Below are positions 45,731 through 57,608 of a stretch of DNA of 64,000 bases, one piece after another (position 1 is the first letter of the stretch; the number at the start of each line of letters is the position of its first letter). The DNA comes from Paragonimus westermani (Eukaryota > Platyhelminthes > Trematoda > Plagiorchiida > Troglotrematidae), in NCBI GenBank assembly GCA_008508345.1, contig QNGE01002405.1, positions 49,877 through 113,876 on the forward strand, in the 5' to 3' direction. The notes below the pieces were generated by a model, which saw nothing but the letters and a program-made list of their open reading frames with translations, was not told the DNA's origin and ran no database searches. The position numbers and the translations under genes are program-made.

Positions 45731-46660
45731 TCAATATTGCATTAACCGAATTTTGATGGACTGCCACTGAAAAATACTGGTAGCCTCAAGGAATAGCCGG
45801 TAAGTTGGCCGGTGCTTGTCAGCATTCTCAACATTGTTATTCGTGATAAACAGTGGACGAAAATACATTGAGTAAGGGGATGAACAAGTTGTTGCAACGT
45901 TTGTTCCTAAATGCCACTGATGCACCAAATGTTGTATTTCGCATATATGTAGAGACACTTCATGCACACCTTTCCAAATGCCCGGCACTTTTCTTCCTGA
46001 CACAAAACTGACACGAAATCATCAAGAATCGCTCTTTGTCTCTGTCCATAGCGTTTAATACCAGACCGTGGTCTGTGTTCAAAGATGTTATCCTTTTTTC
46101 CGTTGCATGTTCTCTGTTGCAGATGTCAATGCACTGGGCTAGCGTCAATTTTGGAATATTCAATAGTTTGTTCGTCGGAACGGAATTCTGAATACCGAGG
46201 ACCATTCTGTCTGCAGAAATTGCACGATTTTGCAAGTTCCTTCAAAACGGTAACAAACTAATTTATCGTTTTCCCGGCCTTCTGATTCCTTTAAAAAACT
46301 GAAGGCGTTCAAACATTTCGTTTGTTTGTCCCAAACAATATTGCTTCAGTTTTCGAATGATCACTTTCGGTTCCTTATTTTCCTCGTCGTCCTCAAAAAT
46401 TAAGTTTCCCAGAATTTGTCTTTCTACATCTCCGAATGCATGTCGAAACATAGCCAGCCGATATTCTTTATTGGTCTCCGTAAGACTGGCCAAAAAACAA
46501 AAATCTCCGTACTTTTCTCATCATAAAAATACCAGTGTCCACAAGTCTGTTCGTACTGTTCACATCCAGCGGTTCGTGCGGTACAATCGTGAATGGGTTC
46601 GTAGTGGTGTTTCTCTTGTCAGCTGCAGTTTTTTCTCCTCTTCTCTTACCATGTTGAACA
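45731..46660 (-). pseudogene. gag remnant of the minus-strand Gypsy element
   Basis: Three frames in order encode EYRLAMFRHAFGDVERQILG and QYCLGQTNEMFERLQFF (46493-46263), then RMVLGIQNSVPTNKLLNIPK with LTLAQCIDICNREHATEK (46235-45960). They end in a zinc-knuckle-like CQFCVRKKSAGHLERC (C-x2-C ... H-x3-C) and a weaker second cluster in 46003-45731. This is the capsid-to-nucleocapsid order of Ty3/Gypsy gag. Frameshifts near 46260 and 45970 break the protein. Confidence 0.75.
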
Positions 46661-46837
46661 TCGCTACCTTCTAGAACGAAAGAAAAAGTCAGTCTTCATG
46701 GTACAAGGCAAATCTCAGCTTATTGGTTCTCAATTGGTTATGTTATAGACGAGAATCATCGGTAAAATGAGGAATTACAATTGGTGCTGACGTTTCCGCT
46801 TTCCCATTGGTCGGCTCGACTATGCTCGTAGATCGGT

Positions 46838-46843
46838 TTTATA
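46838..46843 (-). promoter_or_regulatory. TATA box of the probable LTR
   Basis: On the minus strand CGTTATAAAACCG occurs about 180 bp upstream of the presumed gag start, in a non-coding stretch that contains CCAAT-like motifs (CCAATCAG, ACCAATGGG). This arrangement is usual for an LTR promoter, but LTR ends were not found. Confidence 0.35.
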
Positions 46844-47040
46844 ACGCGTGACACACTTGAACAACTTGATTTACTCCTGTGCTCGTTACAAAAAAACCAA
46901 ATGCTGGAGCAGCGTGCCATCCTGATTGGTCCAGGCACTAACATACCAGTCTGTTCGCGTTGCCGACACTGATTGGCCGTAGGCTTCTGCGAATCAATGG
47001 TTGACTTCGTATCAATGCTTTTGTCCAATCCAATCTTCTT

Positions 47041-48966
47041 ACAGGTTACAATGAACTTACCGTTGATGTTTTGTTCGACTAATCAAAGCGACTTGTGAAG
47101 GAGCTCCATACAGCCATCGTCAATATTTGTTCAACTCTGCATAGTCAGTTTGTACACTTAGTTTATAGTTTTATTGTTGATAACGAATGCCACAGCGGAG
47201 GTCAGCGGCTGCTGGTTTTCACCGTTTACTGCTTACACACTTGTTAGGCAACAACTTTGATCACATCTTGTAAAACTGGTGAATTTTCGATGAAATGAAT
47301 TGGTAAGTAAGCGGTTTTTGGCACAGGATTCCTTTTTAATACAACGATGCTTGGCAGGTTGAAGGCGTAAATTTTTGTCACCATATAAAACGTTGCCGAC
47401 TTTTGATTAAATAATATCCGTGCGGATTTCACGTTTCTTAGAAGCATTCTCAGGGTCTTAACGGTATGTTTATTCGTGCAATCGGACTTCTTTCTGTGTG
47501 ATTTACATTATTTGAATTACGCACCGCTAAAAATGTTCATTTGCCTGGGAGCCGTTGACAACGGTAAAGACTATGCAGTACAAGAGACTGTTTCGTATTG
47601 TGTCTACAAAAGACGCCCGGCTTGCACATTCGCTTAATGCGCAAACTTCCGTACAGGTCATGTCAAAAGTTAAACCACAAACGCATGCACTCATTTCCAT
47701 GGCGGACGTTCACTGACGCACATCGGGTGACAGTACGTTGTAATTCGCCTTGTAGGAAGTTCTCACACAGCACGTATACACTATTCCGGTAGTCTCTTTT
47801 TGTCCGTCACGTTCGGGGCTTGCTCTTTAGTTCCTGAATGTCGCCTGTGAGTAATGTACTACTTGTGGGTAACATGCTACTGAAAATGAAAATACGTTAT
47901 ACAACAGTATGTTGGCTTACCTAGTTGTCTGTCATTTCTAGGCTTTGAAAATGGCTTCAATATTTACTTATCGTTCTATACCTGTGGGTAGTCCCCTCAG
48001 TTTTTTAAATGAAGCAGTGTTTACATCTTGCCGTTCTTGTCGGTTGGTGTAATTGTAGCGAATTACTACAAAATGTCTCTTCGTTCACCTCTCCAGTTTT
48101 CAATTCCTACATAAATAAGTGAGAAATTGGTGACAATTTTAAAAAGTCAAGTTATTGTTCATAACAATAATATGCTTTCCAGCTTAATACTGGTCCCTAT
48201 TTTGGGTATTCTGTTTGCAGAATAAGCGAGTTTGGTTTAGGTTTTTACGGTTTCAGGTGTAGCAGTAGAGTAGGGTTGTGCGGTAGCAAACGTTCGAGCC
48301 ATTTTGGTGTTTACGGGTGCTCTTCTAATGTAGCTCTTACTGCAACTACATGAAGGACTACATGAGATCAAACCGACGGATAACTTTCCATGCCAAGAAG
48401 CGTGTTTGTAAGTGGTTGGTAACGCAACTAGAAACGCCATGCGTTTGCATACAGGTCGGTGGATTACACCTAGTGTTTTCAGTAACACAACACAATCCAA
48501 ACAGGACAGCGTCACGGATTTTGACGCATTTTCTGCCACGGTTCGAAGCCACCGGAAACGCATCTCCCATTATACTGGTCCTTCGGCTATTAGACCTCAT
48601 AACACCACCCCCGTGTTCAAAATTATTCGTGTTGACGCTGCGGCGGCTCTGTTATTTAATATCCACATATATTTGATCTTCATTTCCGTATATGTCGGTC
48701 TAATCCCCTAGGCTACGACTGCCGCCCTATGGAACCTTATATTAACGTTTAAAATTAGCTACATGTCCATGTGTAATCATAATGTATGAAATGTTGCCCC
48801 AGAGAAAAGCACATGATCTGCGTCTTCTCGCTGCCTTATTCAGGTTCATCAAGAAAACAAATTGTTGTAGCTTCCGTTGTATATAGATCGTCTGAATCGG
48901 TGCAATGCGTTTAGAAGTTACCTGCCTTTTCTGTACTCTCGTTGATGATTTCTATTATTGTTTCAG
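47041..48966. other. Interval with unassigned frames
   Basis: The minus frame 47447-47244 (67 codons) encodes a protein-like stretch VTKIYAFNLPSIVVLKRNPV and lies directly upstream of the probable LTR. It may belong to the host or to the element. Between 48237 and 48711 three frames on both strands are open together (up to 108 codons), typical of a GC-richer repeat fragment. I recognise no domain in either. Confidence 0.25.
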
Positions 48967-49651
48967 ATTCTCAAACTGGACTGTTGTAAGTAAAACTTTG
49001 TTTTAAGTAAAACTTGGCTGCAAAGTTCTCATCTTCAAATAGTTCTTATGTAATAAGTCCAAGCTGAATGATGTGATTCAGATTAAAATATGTACGTCAT
49101 ATGGCTTATCTTATGGTTTTACAATCGAAAGCTGGCTAGAGAAACTCTGGCTCAGAACCTCTGGATACGATTGGATTTATCACTGAAAATAATGGCACAA
49201 TAAATAATCAAATATACGACGATGTTTTGTACATGTTAGTAATCCTACAACCGAATTGACTCTGTCCATATCTGTTTACACACTAATTGTGCTCAGCGTT
49301 AAATGGCAGAATTGGCAGAGCGACTTAGCATAGTTTGGCCCAACGGTAGAGAATATGAGAAACGTTATTGTGCTTTCGATAATAAGAAATCTCTTGACTT
49401 CTTTTCAAACGAATGTTATAATTCCTGCACATTTGTAATATGCTAAAAGATTGCTGACCACTCTATGTCTTCTGAGGACATTATAATGGAAGCACATTAT
49501 TTTGTGGTTAAAAACTCGTTATCAGAAGTATCATGTCAACTTTTGTTATCCATAGTTCTGCACTTGACACAAATAGTTTATATCTTATTTTCATAAAATT
49601 TATCGCAGACGATTGAGAAAAAAGCAAAACAAACGGCAGTCGAAATTTTCT
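48967..49651 (+). CDS. Two candidate micro-exons (19 and 43 nt)
   Basis: Exon 48967-48985 is bounded by a strong acceptor (TTTCTATTATTGTTTCAG) and the donor GTAAGTAAAA. Exon 49609-49651 is bounded by the acceptor TAAAATTTATCGCAG and the donor GTAAGTAAG. Their phases match in one frame and give FSNWTV followed by TIEKKAKQTAVEIF. No start exon or end exon was found. The splice consensus is good, but each exon is so short that chance remains possible. Confidence 0.3.
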
Positions 49652-49806
49652 GTAAGTAAGTTCAGGTCACAAGGAAGAAGGCAATGAAAACTCGTTAAAA
49701 TCCGCGGACATCTGCTGACTTGGGATTATCTACTGCCAAACGGACAACAAATTCGTGAACAAAAGTAACATATTAGCTCTCGGGACCCAGTGGGATTCTA
49801 ATTGCG

Positions 49807-49862
49807 GGCAAACATTATTATATAATATTATATATATAAATATATAATATTATACAATAATA
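49807..49862. repeat. AT-only palindrome
   Basis: About 50 bp consist almost only of A and T and read TATAATATTATATATA to the left and TATATAATATTATA to the right of a short centre, so either strand could form a long hairpin. Such palindromes are prone to length change. No element boundary is visible beside it. Confidence 0.8.
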
Positions 49863-49869
49863 GCCGGTG

Positions 49870-52529
49870 ATGTTTTGTTTCGGAAATCATTACACAAATC
49901 ACGTGGTTAACTTGTGCGCAACGAATACGAAACACTGAATAAATGTATTTTTCCACCGATTTAAAAATGTAAAATAGTTTTTTACTTTCACTTCAACAAC
50001 TGCTGTCTTCATTCTAGAACAACTAGGAATTCCCTAATAGAATGGCTTCCTTGTGGAACTTTCTAAAAGAATGGTACTGATAAAATTATCTTATTGTGGC
50101 ACATGTGGTTTAGTACATTCCCATCTTTAATACTAAGTTACAAGTGCCCAGCGGTTTCAAATTATGCTTGAGGTAAGGGTGACACCGATGCAAGCAGACA
50201 GACGCTGACTTGAACGATTTTGTGCCCTTTTTGTTTCTCTCATTACTTATCATTTCAAGAGATGTGAATCGCTCATTTTTAAGATGTTACAATGCCTGGG
50301 AATCAATAAACACTTGAACAAACTTTGTTAACGAAAACATTGAGATTTTTCGAAGAATGAAATTCTTTTCATGAACTTTCAAGTTTTTCCTTATCCGCTT
50401 TAGTTGTGGCTTCTATGTTTACAGAGAACTCCAAAATTCAGTGCACCTTTTGAATGTGGATTAACGTCATAAGTCACGTCTACTGTGATGCTACTGGCGT
50501 TGTGATTAGTACGCTATGCGCATGAACACAATGTTCCAGGTGCAAATTCCGGCTCGGATATGCCCTACCGATGAGCTCTAACGAAAGAGGAACATGAATC
50601 TTTTACTTCCTCAGAAACAGGGCTGCAGAAATGCTTATCTAATTGCAAAGACTGTGAGTGAATGTGTTTGAGGTGAGAACCGAAATAATCTGACTCCCCT
50701 AAACTCAATCCAAACTATTTTCCAAAGATCAGTGCCAGCTCTACTCGTGAACCACACAAATAACTTCAAACTTCTCCCACTGCATGGTACAAAACGTGTA
50801 GTTATTTGTCTGTGTGAGAAGCACGATGTTGGATTTTTCCCTAGGCAGCAGTTGCTAATACTTCCAGTTAGCAAACCCACGATTTGTAGTAAAAGGAACG
50901 TCTGTTAGTGAAGATTCCGAAGTTTGAAGTAGCATTCGTTCCTCGGGTGAGGAAATATCACGAAGTTTGTCATGGTGGCTCATGGAAGTGCATCAGCGTT
51001 TACAGTTTGGTCACTTGAGGGATATTCAGTCGGTTTACTTGTGAATGTCTACATATCGCAAGTCAAGTAAGGCGGTTTGACTATTAACACATTCGGACCA
51101 ATTTGTAAAATTGTCAGAACTTTGTCTAAACGTGGATTATCCTATATATATGCCGAGAAAAATTAGATGCATGGTGTGGTGTTCCTCGGAATAACGTTTA
51201 AAATGTCTGAATTTTCTAACCAGTTCCTTGATCACAACAAATTTCCCATTTCTCAAGCACAGTATAACTATTTTACCACATCGGTTTGCCAGATAAAATG
51301 TTGGTGTAAGCCGAGTATGAAAGCATTCAAAAACAGACTGACCAAACTAGTTTATTGTGTCACGGCTGGAATCAGGCTGTCACTCTTAGCTGTTGAACAG
51401 CCATGTATCCTGTTATGTTCTGTTTGATGTGGATTTTGGACGTCTACTACGATCACATTTTCAGTCTTTGAACGCACGACAAACCCGATTCTTATTTGAT
51501 ATCGAGTTTTCTGAAATCGTTTGAGGACGTCGATTCCTTTTGGTTTTAGATAAAGCAATGTATAGATATGTATACCAAAGCAATGTATTTTTCTTCGTGT
51601 GATTCTTAGGTTGAAATGTCATATAATCGTGTTAACAGAAAAGAAACGTTGAATTCTGTCTTGACCTTTGTCAAGTCGTCCAACAACGTGAACGTTAGCT
51701 TGTGAATCCACGTCCTTGAAGCATCACAGCTTCCACGGAAAGCACATTCAACACTATAGATAGACAAAGTGAACCGCTGACCTTTTGTTTTGACTCAACC
51801 ATTTCCAATGATCGGTCCTTGTAAAAACACATTCTCCATTCCCTTTCGGAACTCTGCGAAATCCTATACACCACCGTCCACACGCAGGTTGGTGAAATGG
51901 CTGCTCTAGTTCCTTGTTACCAGCTAATCAGTGGTGAACGTAAGATTATGCCTTGTCCTGATTAACGCAACGATAATAATCTTCAATATACGATGAAATT
52001 CAGAAAGTCCAGTAGATATTGAAATTTTTTTGAACCATTTGCTAGTTTTGCAAATGCATGGATCCTTGTAAAATGTGCATCGAACGAATTGATTCGAAAT
52101 CACCTGAATGCTTGCCAAGACATCAGAGGGGTTTCCTCAGTCCTGAAGCGATTGAAACTGACCGGAGATGATACAACGGTCCCAATTTCAATTCTGAAGA
52201 CAGTGCATGATAAAGAGTTTACGATAGAAATTTCTCGACGGAACTTTGATAAGCCCTCCATCGTGACTGCGGCAACTCACTTCACCCTCTTACTGTTGCC
52301 GAAACTCATTGGCTAGGAAGCGACAGAAAGTTTATACCATGGCTTTCTGTTCCAATAGACCTAGTCTTTAGAAAATGGGCGCACAACTGTTTGGTCAGTT
52401 CTACATCTATTATCTCCAGCACGATACTAATGCCTCAAACTAAAGTATCGCCACTTCAAGCCATTATGGGGTCTTGAATACTCACAGTAGAGTCAATTAT
52501 TTGTTTATTTTCAAATTACCAATAGATAG
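49870..52529. other. AT-rich interval, few clues
   Basis: A degraded SINE head may lie at about 50495-50600 (plus; CCGGCTCGGATATGCCCTACC followed by GATGAGCTCTAACG). Frames at plus 51167-51427 (86 codons), minus 51558-51352, minus 51883-51695 and minus 52118-51924 are open without known motifs. The plus frame 52089-52316 is preceded by TTTCCTCAG and encodes VLKRLKLTGDDTTVPISILK, so it could be a terminal exon ending at the TAG at 52314. Confidence 0.25.
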
Positions 52530-53224
52530 CTTGTCACGAATAAATCCCATTTAAAACAGGTAAAATACTTGCCTTTTAAGTATAAGAGTGTATTTAGTCT
52601 TTTTACAAACAAATATATTGAGGTCAATTTTTAAACTCGGCAATATCAAGCGGGGAAAAGTTGAGCATTACCTGCCTGTTTTATTGTGACAGCCTCCACT
52701 CATTTACACCAAAATGTCTTCAAAAATTCCCAGAACGACGATAAAAATAAGTGTGGAGTATAAACTTTTCCTCAGGTGTTCATCACCAAGCGAAGTGAAC
52801 GATCGTGATGTGTTCCCATCCTCTTAATAAGTTTGTTTCGTAAAGTTGTTCATCAGAATTGATGTTAAACAGCAAGAAACAATTCTGTCTGGAGATAAAT
52901 CCGTTGGATATAAGAGTCATTGATGTCTATTAGATGAGCAAATGTTCTGTTCAAAGATTTGAAACTGAGCGTATCATTTCAAAGCGGTTAAAAATGGTGA
53001 GAATCACTCATTTTAACAACTGCTGCATAAACGGGGTGGCATAATGATTAACAGTTTCACAATTTATCCGTTACGTTAACCAGACTGTTGGGTTCTGCAA
53101 CGAATTTCGATATCCTATCAAAAATCACTGGATTACTGGTTGTATAGATCGCAAACGCATATCATTATAACATACACGGCTTGATTTTCAAAAGTCCAAC
53201 CAAATTTGGACTAACATAAAAGAG
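52530..53224 (+). CDS. Three candidate phase-0 exons (30, 63 and 30 nt)
   Basis: Candidate exons are 52530-52559 (LVTNKSHLKQ; donor CAG|GTAAAA), 52934-52996 (MSKCSVQRFETERIISKRLK; acceptor TTGATGTCTATTAG, donor ATG|GTGAGA) and 53195-53224 (SNQIWTNIKE; donor GAG|GTATGA). Each is a multiple of three and open only, or best, in phase 0, so they join without frame change. The product would be basic and hydrophilic. The third overlaps an open minus-strand frame (53419-53165, 84 codons), so its strand is uncertain. No function is recognised. Confidence 0.3.
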
Positions 53225-53859
53225 GTATGAAACGTTTATATCACATTTATCACAGTAGTCCACTTGATGTGCATCTGGTACATAGGTGTATGGCCAGTCT
53301 GATCGGAAATTCTTCAGTCCAGTAGAGCCCGCAAGCGTTCCTCGGTTCACCTGTTGATAACACCATTTTTGCACCCCGGCACTTGACGTTACCTTTGGGG
53401 TTCTGCACTCACTTTTCAAATATAAGAAAATCAGTTTGGTGTGTTTTAGCCTTGAAATGATGATGATCGCAATATAACACTAAGAATTCCAGTGATCGGA
53501 CACTTCTGTAGTTCATTGTGAGGGCTGATCCGTTAGGTTGGATTTCATATAAATAATAGTGACCACTCTTTTATGTAGGAAGTGGAGAAATGAAACATCA
53601 GTACTGGCCGTAGGAGAATAATACTTAAACCTAAATCAGCTTGGAGTTGCGGGAGTGCCTTGAGAGAAGTGTTACTAAGCAGAAAGAATTATGGTAGCTT
53701 AAGTACCGTCTCATGTTCTTTGCTCGTTAGAAAATTATGTAAAACGGCAAACTCGAACAGAGCTTTGGGTATTTCCTGAACGAGATAACTGTCCTTGTTA
53801 GCAACTAGAAAAGGTTAGCTAGTCATTAGAAAGTAGAACATGCCTATTACCGTTCACAG

Positions 53860-53871
53860 GGTTAACAACGT
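53860..53871 (+). CDS. Candidate 12-nt micro-exon
   Basis: An acceptor with CCTATTACCGTTCACAG is followed by 12 nt (GGTTAACAACGT) and the donor GTAAGTTT. In phase 2 it encodes VNN and hands on phase 2, which fits the exon at 54293. An exon this short cannot be judged by coding content. Confidence 0.2.
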
Positions 53872-54292
53872 GTAAGTTTACCCAGACTGGACAATAAACT
53901 GACCACCTGATTCTCATCAACCTGGCGGTTCAAAAAACACCTTTTGGTAGGGTGTGTAAAAGAGTGTGTTACGTGCACACCTCTACACAATCTTCATGTG
54001 TATTTGAGATGTGTCCTGAAAAATGAAGGATCAGACAACCAACGGCTAGTAGTAGAGCCGGATTTATAGATAACTCGGCCGATGTCTTCTCGGAGGACTT
54101 GGAGGCTTCGAGTGTTGAAATACTTCATTAATGTGTTAAGTTTTTGAGGAGTGTACGATGAATCATCTCATAAGGTGCAACAGCCAACCACTTCTGCATG
54201 TATATTCTGGTTCAATAATTGCATCTACACAAGCAGCGGTAAGTGTCCTCAATTATCTGTTTCGTTTATCTGTTTTGCTCAATGACGTTCAG

Positions 54293-55062
54293 GTTAATTC
54301 GTATTACTTTTGTTAAACACTATGGAGAAGAGAAAAAGACTATCGGCTTATCGGAGAGAATGCGACAAGCAAGCGACGATTATTTTAATGTAGACTTTAT
54401 AGATAAATTTGCATACGTGAAATGAAATGTCTTCCACTGAGTTTAGAGACAGACAACAACACTGTGAAAACATTCAACTCTCAACAACAGTTCGATGACT
54501 ATCATTGCCGGATAGTGGAACATATTGAGCAAGATGAGCTGAACACCGCTTTATTCATTGCAGTTTTTCGCAATTCCGTAAACACTTTGGACGGCCCATT
54601 CCACAGGTAAGTACCGAACCTGAGTTTTGCTCTAGCTAAAACCGGATATTACTACATAATCTAGCCAACGCCAGGATTTGAAATGTGGTAACTCCTTCAA
54701 GAGACGACCGCGGTGACCATTGCCCCATTACCCTCAGTTAGGGCATTGTCGAATCATGATGTGAAACTTCCCATCCATATCCGTGTGGTGACCTTACCTG
54801 GTTGCATCAAGAGAAGCTGTTTCACCAACTACAATTCATGAACTCCCAAACTTCTCTCAAAGGGAATATTATGAGAAGCAAACGGCTTCATCGAACTTTT
54901 TAGGACGTCATCAGCACGAAATTTACAGTTAGGTTTGATTGGACACCTCACAAAATTGATCGCTGCTCTTACACTTCCATAGACACTTCGATCGAAACTT
55001 TTTGAAAAGGAACCTCCACAGAAATGTGCGGGGTGTTCCAGTATTTTTTCAAAAAAACGCCA
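54293..55062 (+). CDS. Three-exon fragment of an unidentified host gene with a 32-nt intron
   Basis: Exons are 54293-54416, 54449-54606 and 54983-55062. Phases run 2-0, 0-2 and 2-1 and agree. Splice sites are good: acceptor TTTTGCTCAATGACGTTCAG, donor CACAG|GTAAGTAC at 54607, acceptor CTCTTACACTTCCATAG at 54982 and donor GCCA|GTAAGTTG at 55063. The first intron is only 32 nt (GTGAAA...TTAGAG). The product is hydrophilic, with YGEEKKTIGLSERMRQASDD, then QQFDDYHCRIVEHIEQDELN and a basic end (FLKRNLHRNVRGVPVFFQKN). I recognise no domain. The start and the downstream exons are missing. The second intron (376 nt) holds an antisense SINE. Confidence 0.5.
54625..54775 (-). repeat. Degraded hammerhead SINE, copy S7
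   Basis: On the minus strand the leader ATCATGATTCGACAATGCCC, the A-box-like GGGGCAATGGTCACC and the B-box-like ATTTCAAATCCTGG keep the order seen in S1. The ribozyme part is barely readable (TAGTAATATCCGG ... AGCAAAACTC). It lies in the intron between exons ending 54606 and starting 54983, in antisense to that gene. Confidence 0.6.
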
Positions 55063-55679
55063 GTAAGTTGAAAGTTAATATTCAAGCTCCTACGACGGAA
55101 TGCATTCCAGTTTCGGATGTTAGTTGCTTCATTATGATGTACTGTCTACGACACAAGCTGACCGCATTTAGAAATCGAACATGTCTGTTTATTCAGTCAT
55201 CATCTAATCACTAATATGTAGTTGAAATACCACAGTCAATCTTTGAGTTAAAACAAAGTATGGTACTTAATCTGTCTTCTGACTAAGTGGAAACGCTGAC
55301 AGTCCCGTAAATAGTTGATGCGATGCGTGCTGTATGAGAAAGCTGTCGACTTTCTAAGGTTTCTCAAAACTTCCTGCTCAGAGTCGGCAAGTTAAAAGAA
55401 TGAAATTAGTCTTAGTTTACTCAAACTCATCTTTCTATCCAGAGGCCTACCCACTAGTTCATTTGCATGACAAGGCAGAGCATTGAGAGAACAACTGATT
55501 TTGTTACCCATCTCATTGAAACGGAATAAAGTTGTGGAATATTAACATTTCATTCAACCTCTTTAACTGTTCTGTTACAAAGGTCAACCCAGAAAAGTGC
55601 TTGTACTGCGAACGGTGTACAGTCCAACGAATAGAATCATGAGTGGAGAGGTCAAACCTAAATAAGTCTGGCTTACTAA

Positions 55680-55906
55680 TTACTGCTCACACTTGGCTGA
55701 TCTCCATTGTGTGACCAACGTGGTTTTACCGATAGCCAGCAATTTTGGATTTAGGTCACTTGATAGTGTAATTATTGAATTTTTCGGGTTTACTAGGTGA
55801 CAATCGTAATTCACCTGAGCACCCAAATTTGTCGGATTGCATAGTTTTTCGACAGCCATGCTGATAATTTGCTGCATCGAACCGTTCTGGTACTCAGGGA
55901 TATGTT
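55680..55906 (-). CDS. Candidate terminal exon of an unidentified minus-strand gene
   Basis: An acceptor (TCAATAAATTACAG) ends at 55907. From 55906 the frame is open in phase 1 for 75 codons to TAA at 55680. The product begins HIPEYQNGSMQQIISMAVEK, continues NPTNLGAQVNYDCHL and ends TQWRSAKCEQ. It is protein-like in composition and contains an internal possible donor (CTCAG|GTGAAT), so it might be shorter. No domain is recognised. Confidence 0.35.
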
Positions 55907-55909
55907 CTG

Positions 55910-57600
55910 TAATTTATTGACAGAGGTATCTAACAGTTCTGTCAAATGCAGTAGCATCTGGAACTAAAACAATAGGCAATATGAGAAGCGGTATGGTCTG
56001 ATAGATATCAAACAAAGTCAAACTTAGACCCAAACTACTGCACTGGGAATTCTTCTCACAACTTACTAAAGAAGACGTCACTCTGTGACACCAATCGCTC
56101 TGATTGAGTCTTGACTGCTTTGTGTGCGCAAAACCGCCAACCCACACTAAATCCGTCGCGTAAGAGTCAATGCGCCAAATTGTATCATGTGCTTCATGTT
56201 TGGACGGATGACTTGCTCGTTTTACTCTGACGGATAAAGAGACCGGAAGAAATGTTAACATCATCGGAAACGTCTTCATTTCGTTATTATAATTTCGTTT
56301 TTGCCTGCGTTTTACCGTATTGTGAAACGTTACTCCTTTGCAATATTGTCAGCTGAACCATAATTTTTGCATTCCGAACACAGTTCACTTAGAAATACCT
56401 AGTTCGTCGAAACAATATGGGGCTATGTCGCTCAATGTTAACACTTTGATTAGCTGTCATCAGTCGCTGACTGAAAACCAGCAAACCTCACGCAAACTGT
56501 ACACGGGAAATATAAATGAGCCAACCAACCACAATTTTCATCTTCGGGGTGCCAATAATACAATCAGTACTACAACAAGCAGATTGATCGCACCCGCGCC
56601 TTCTATACACACAGAACCGTCGACAGTGTAATGCATACTGCTTATGTAACACGGTGCATTGATTTGGTTTAAAAGTCTTCTAAAGTCTATTGTCTTTACG
56701 GTTAAACATACCATAATTGAAAGTTATAGAATCAAGCTGTTCAGCTTGAGTCTATATGCTGTATGTGCTGTGGTGGTACTAAAGGGAATGCGAACTGCTT
56801 CACAGTTGCAGCCGTGTACGAGTCTTACCAGGATGACATAAAACTGCTGAATAAGTCTGCCTGACATATTACATCTCTTGATTTGAAAGTCGCTATCTCC
56901 GGGTGGCATGTTGCGTCCAGATGGTATTCACTACTGTCTTAACAGAACGCAGCCTTGGCTTCTTAAGTTGGAACTTCTTAGTAACGTAATTATTCGGTCA
57001 AATTTTTAAACAAACCGAATTGTTTAAGTAAACAGTGTTAAATGTCAGTGCTTACTCCGGTGCGGTGGACAGACAGACTGGTAAAATGAAAGTTTTTCCA
57101 CGCACAAACTTAACGAGCTCATGAGATTAAATTTGCTCTCATTGTGAGTTGAGAAGAACAATGCTCTTATAGAGCTTTTCCAATATCTTTTGTTCACATA
57201 CGAATATAGTTGACAGAAATGGGTAACATTTAACAGGGAATATTGCATTACAAGAATTCACTTCTACGACGTTATGCAATGTGCATGGTTCCAAAACTAG
57301 CCATCAGTTCATCGCCGTTTTTCATCCACTGGAATATTGAAAGAAAACAATTAAAGCAAGCTTAGCTGGGGAATGTTAACGGAGCAACGCAAAAACACAA
57401 GCTACTGTTTTATTGGATGTTCGTCATTCTGTGAGAACTGGAAAATTTTATTCTTTTCGATGATCACAGAACAAGAATCCATATGGATCATCCGTGCAGT
57501 ATAGTTAATTTCCAGTCTAGTTACACTTACGACGGTAGTCATGATAACGAGAGTAGGGTCAATGATATGAAAATGGTTCAGAATCTACTTAAGGTAACCG
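55910..57600. other. AT-rich interval with isolated open frames
   Basis: The minus frame 56279-55914 (121 codons) starts MKTFPMMLTFLPVSLSVRVK, which resembles a signal peptide, and could supply an upstream exon for the gene ending at 55680, though phases were not resolved. The plus frame 56338-56631 follows a TTGTCAG acceptor and is Ser/Thr/Asn-rich (STTTSRLIAPAPSIHTEPST) before its TAA. Neither is called as a gene. Confidence 0.3.
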
Positions 57601-57608
57601 TAGTTATT

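Larger units (their letters stand above)
45731..47040 (-). mobile_element. Gypsy-like element fragment (gag plus probable LTR)
   Basis: Minus-strand gag remnants (46660-45731) are preceded by a region with a TATA box (46843-46838) and no coding content, consistent with LTR/leader. No protease, RT or integrase follows to the left of 45.7 kb, so the element is 3'-truncated or interrupted. The gag type differs from the Gypsy copies at 7.4 and 62 kb. Confidence 0.7.

Noticed and set aside
47295..47325. 24-nt intron at GTAAGTAAGC ... GGCACAG
   Set aside because: It would be too short for splicing, and the surrounding frame is better explained on the minus strand.
53165..53419. Minus-strand exon of 84 codons
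   Set aside because: It is protein-like, but splice sites are weak and it conflicts with a plus-strand candidate; left undecided.
54160..54240. Start exon (ATG 54161) of the 54.3-55.1 kb gene
   Set aside because: It has a good donor (GCG|GTAAGTGT), but its open frames end in phase 0 or 1 and the next exon needs phase 2; the join does not keep the frame.
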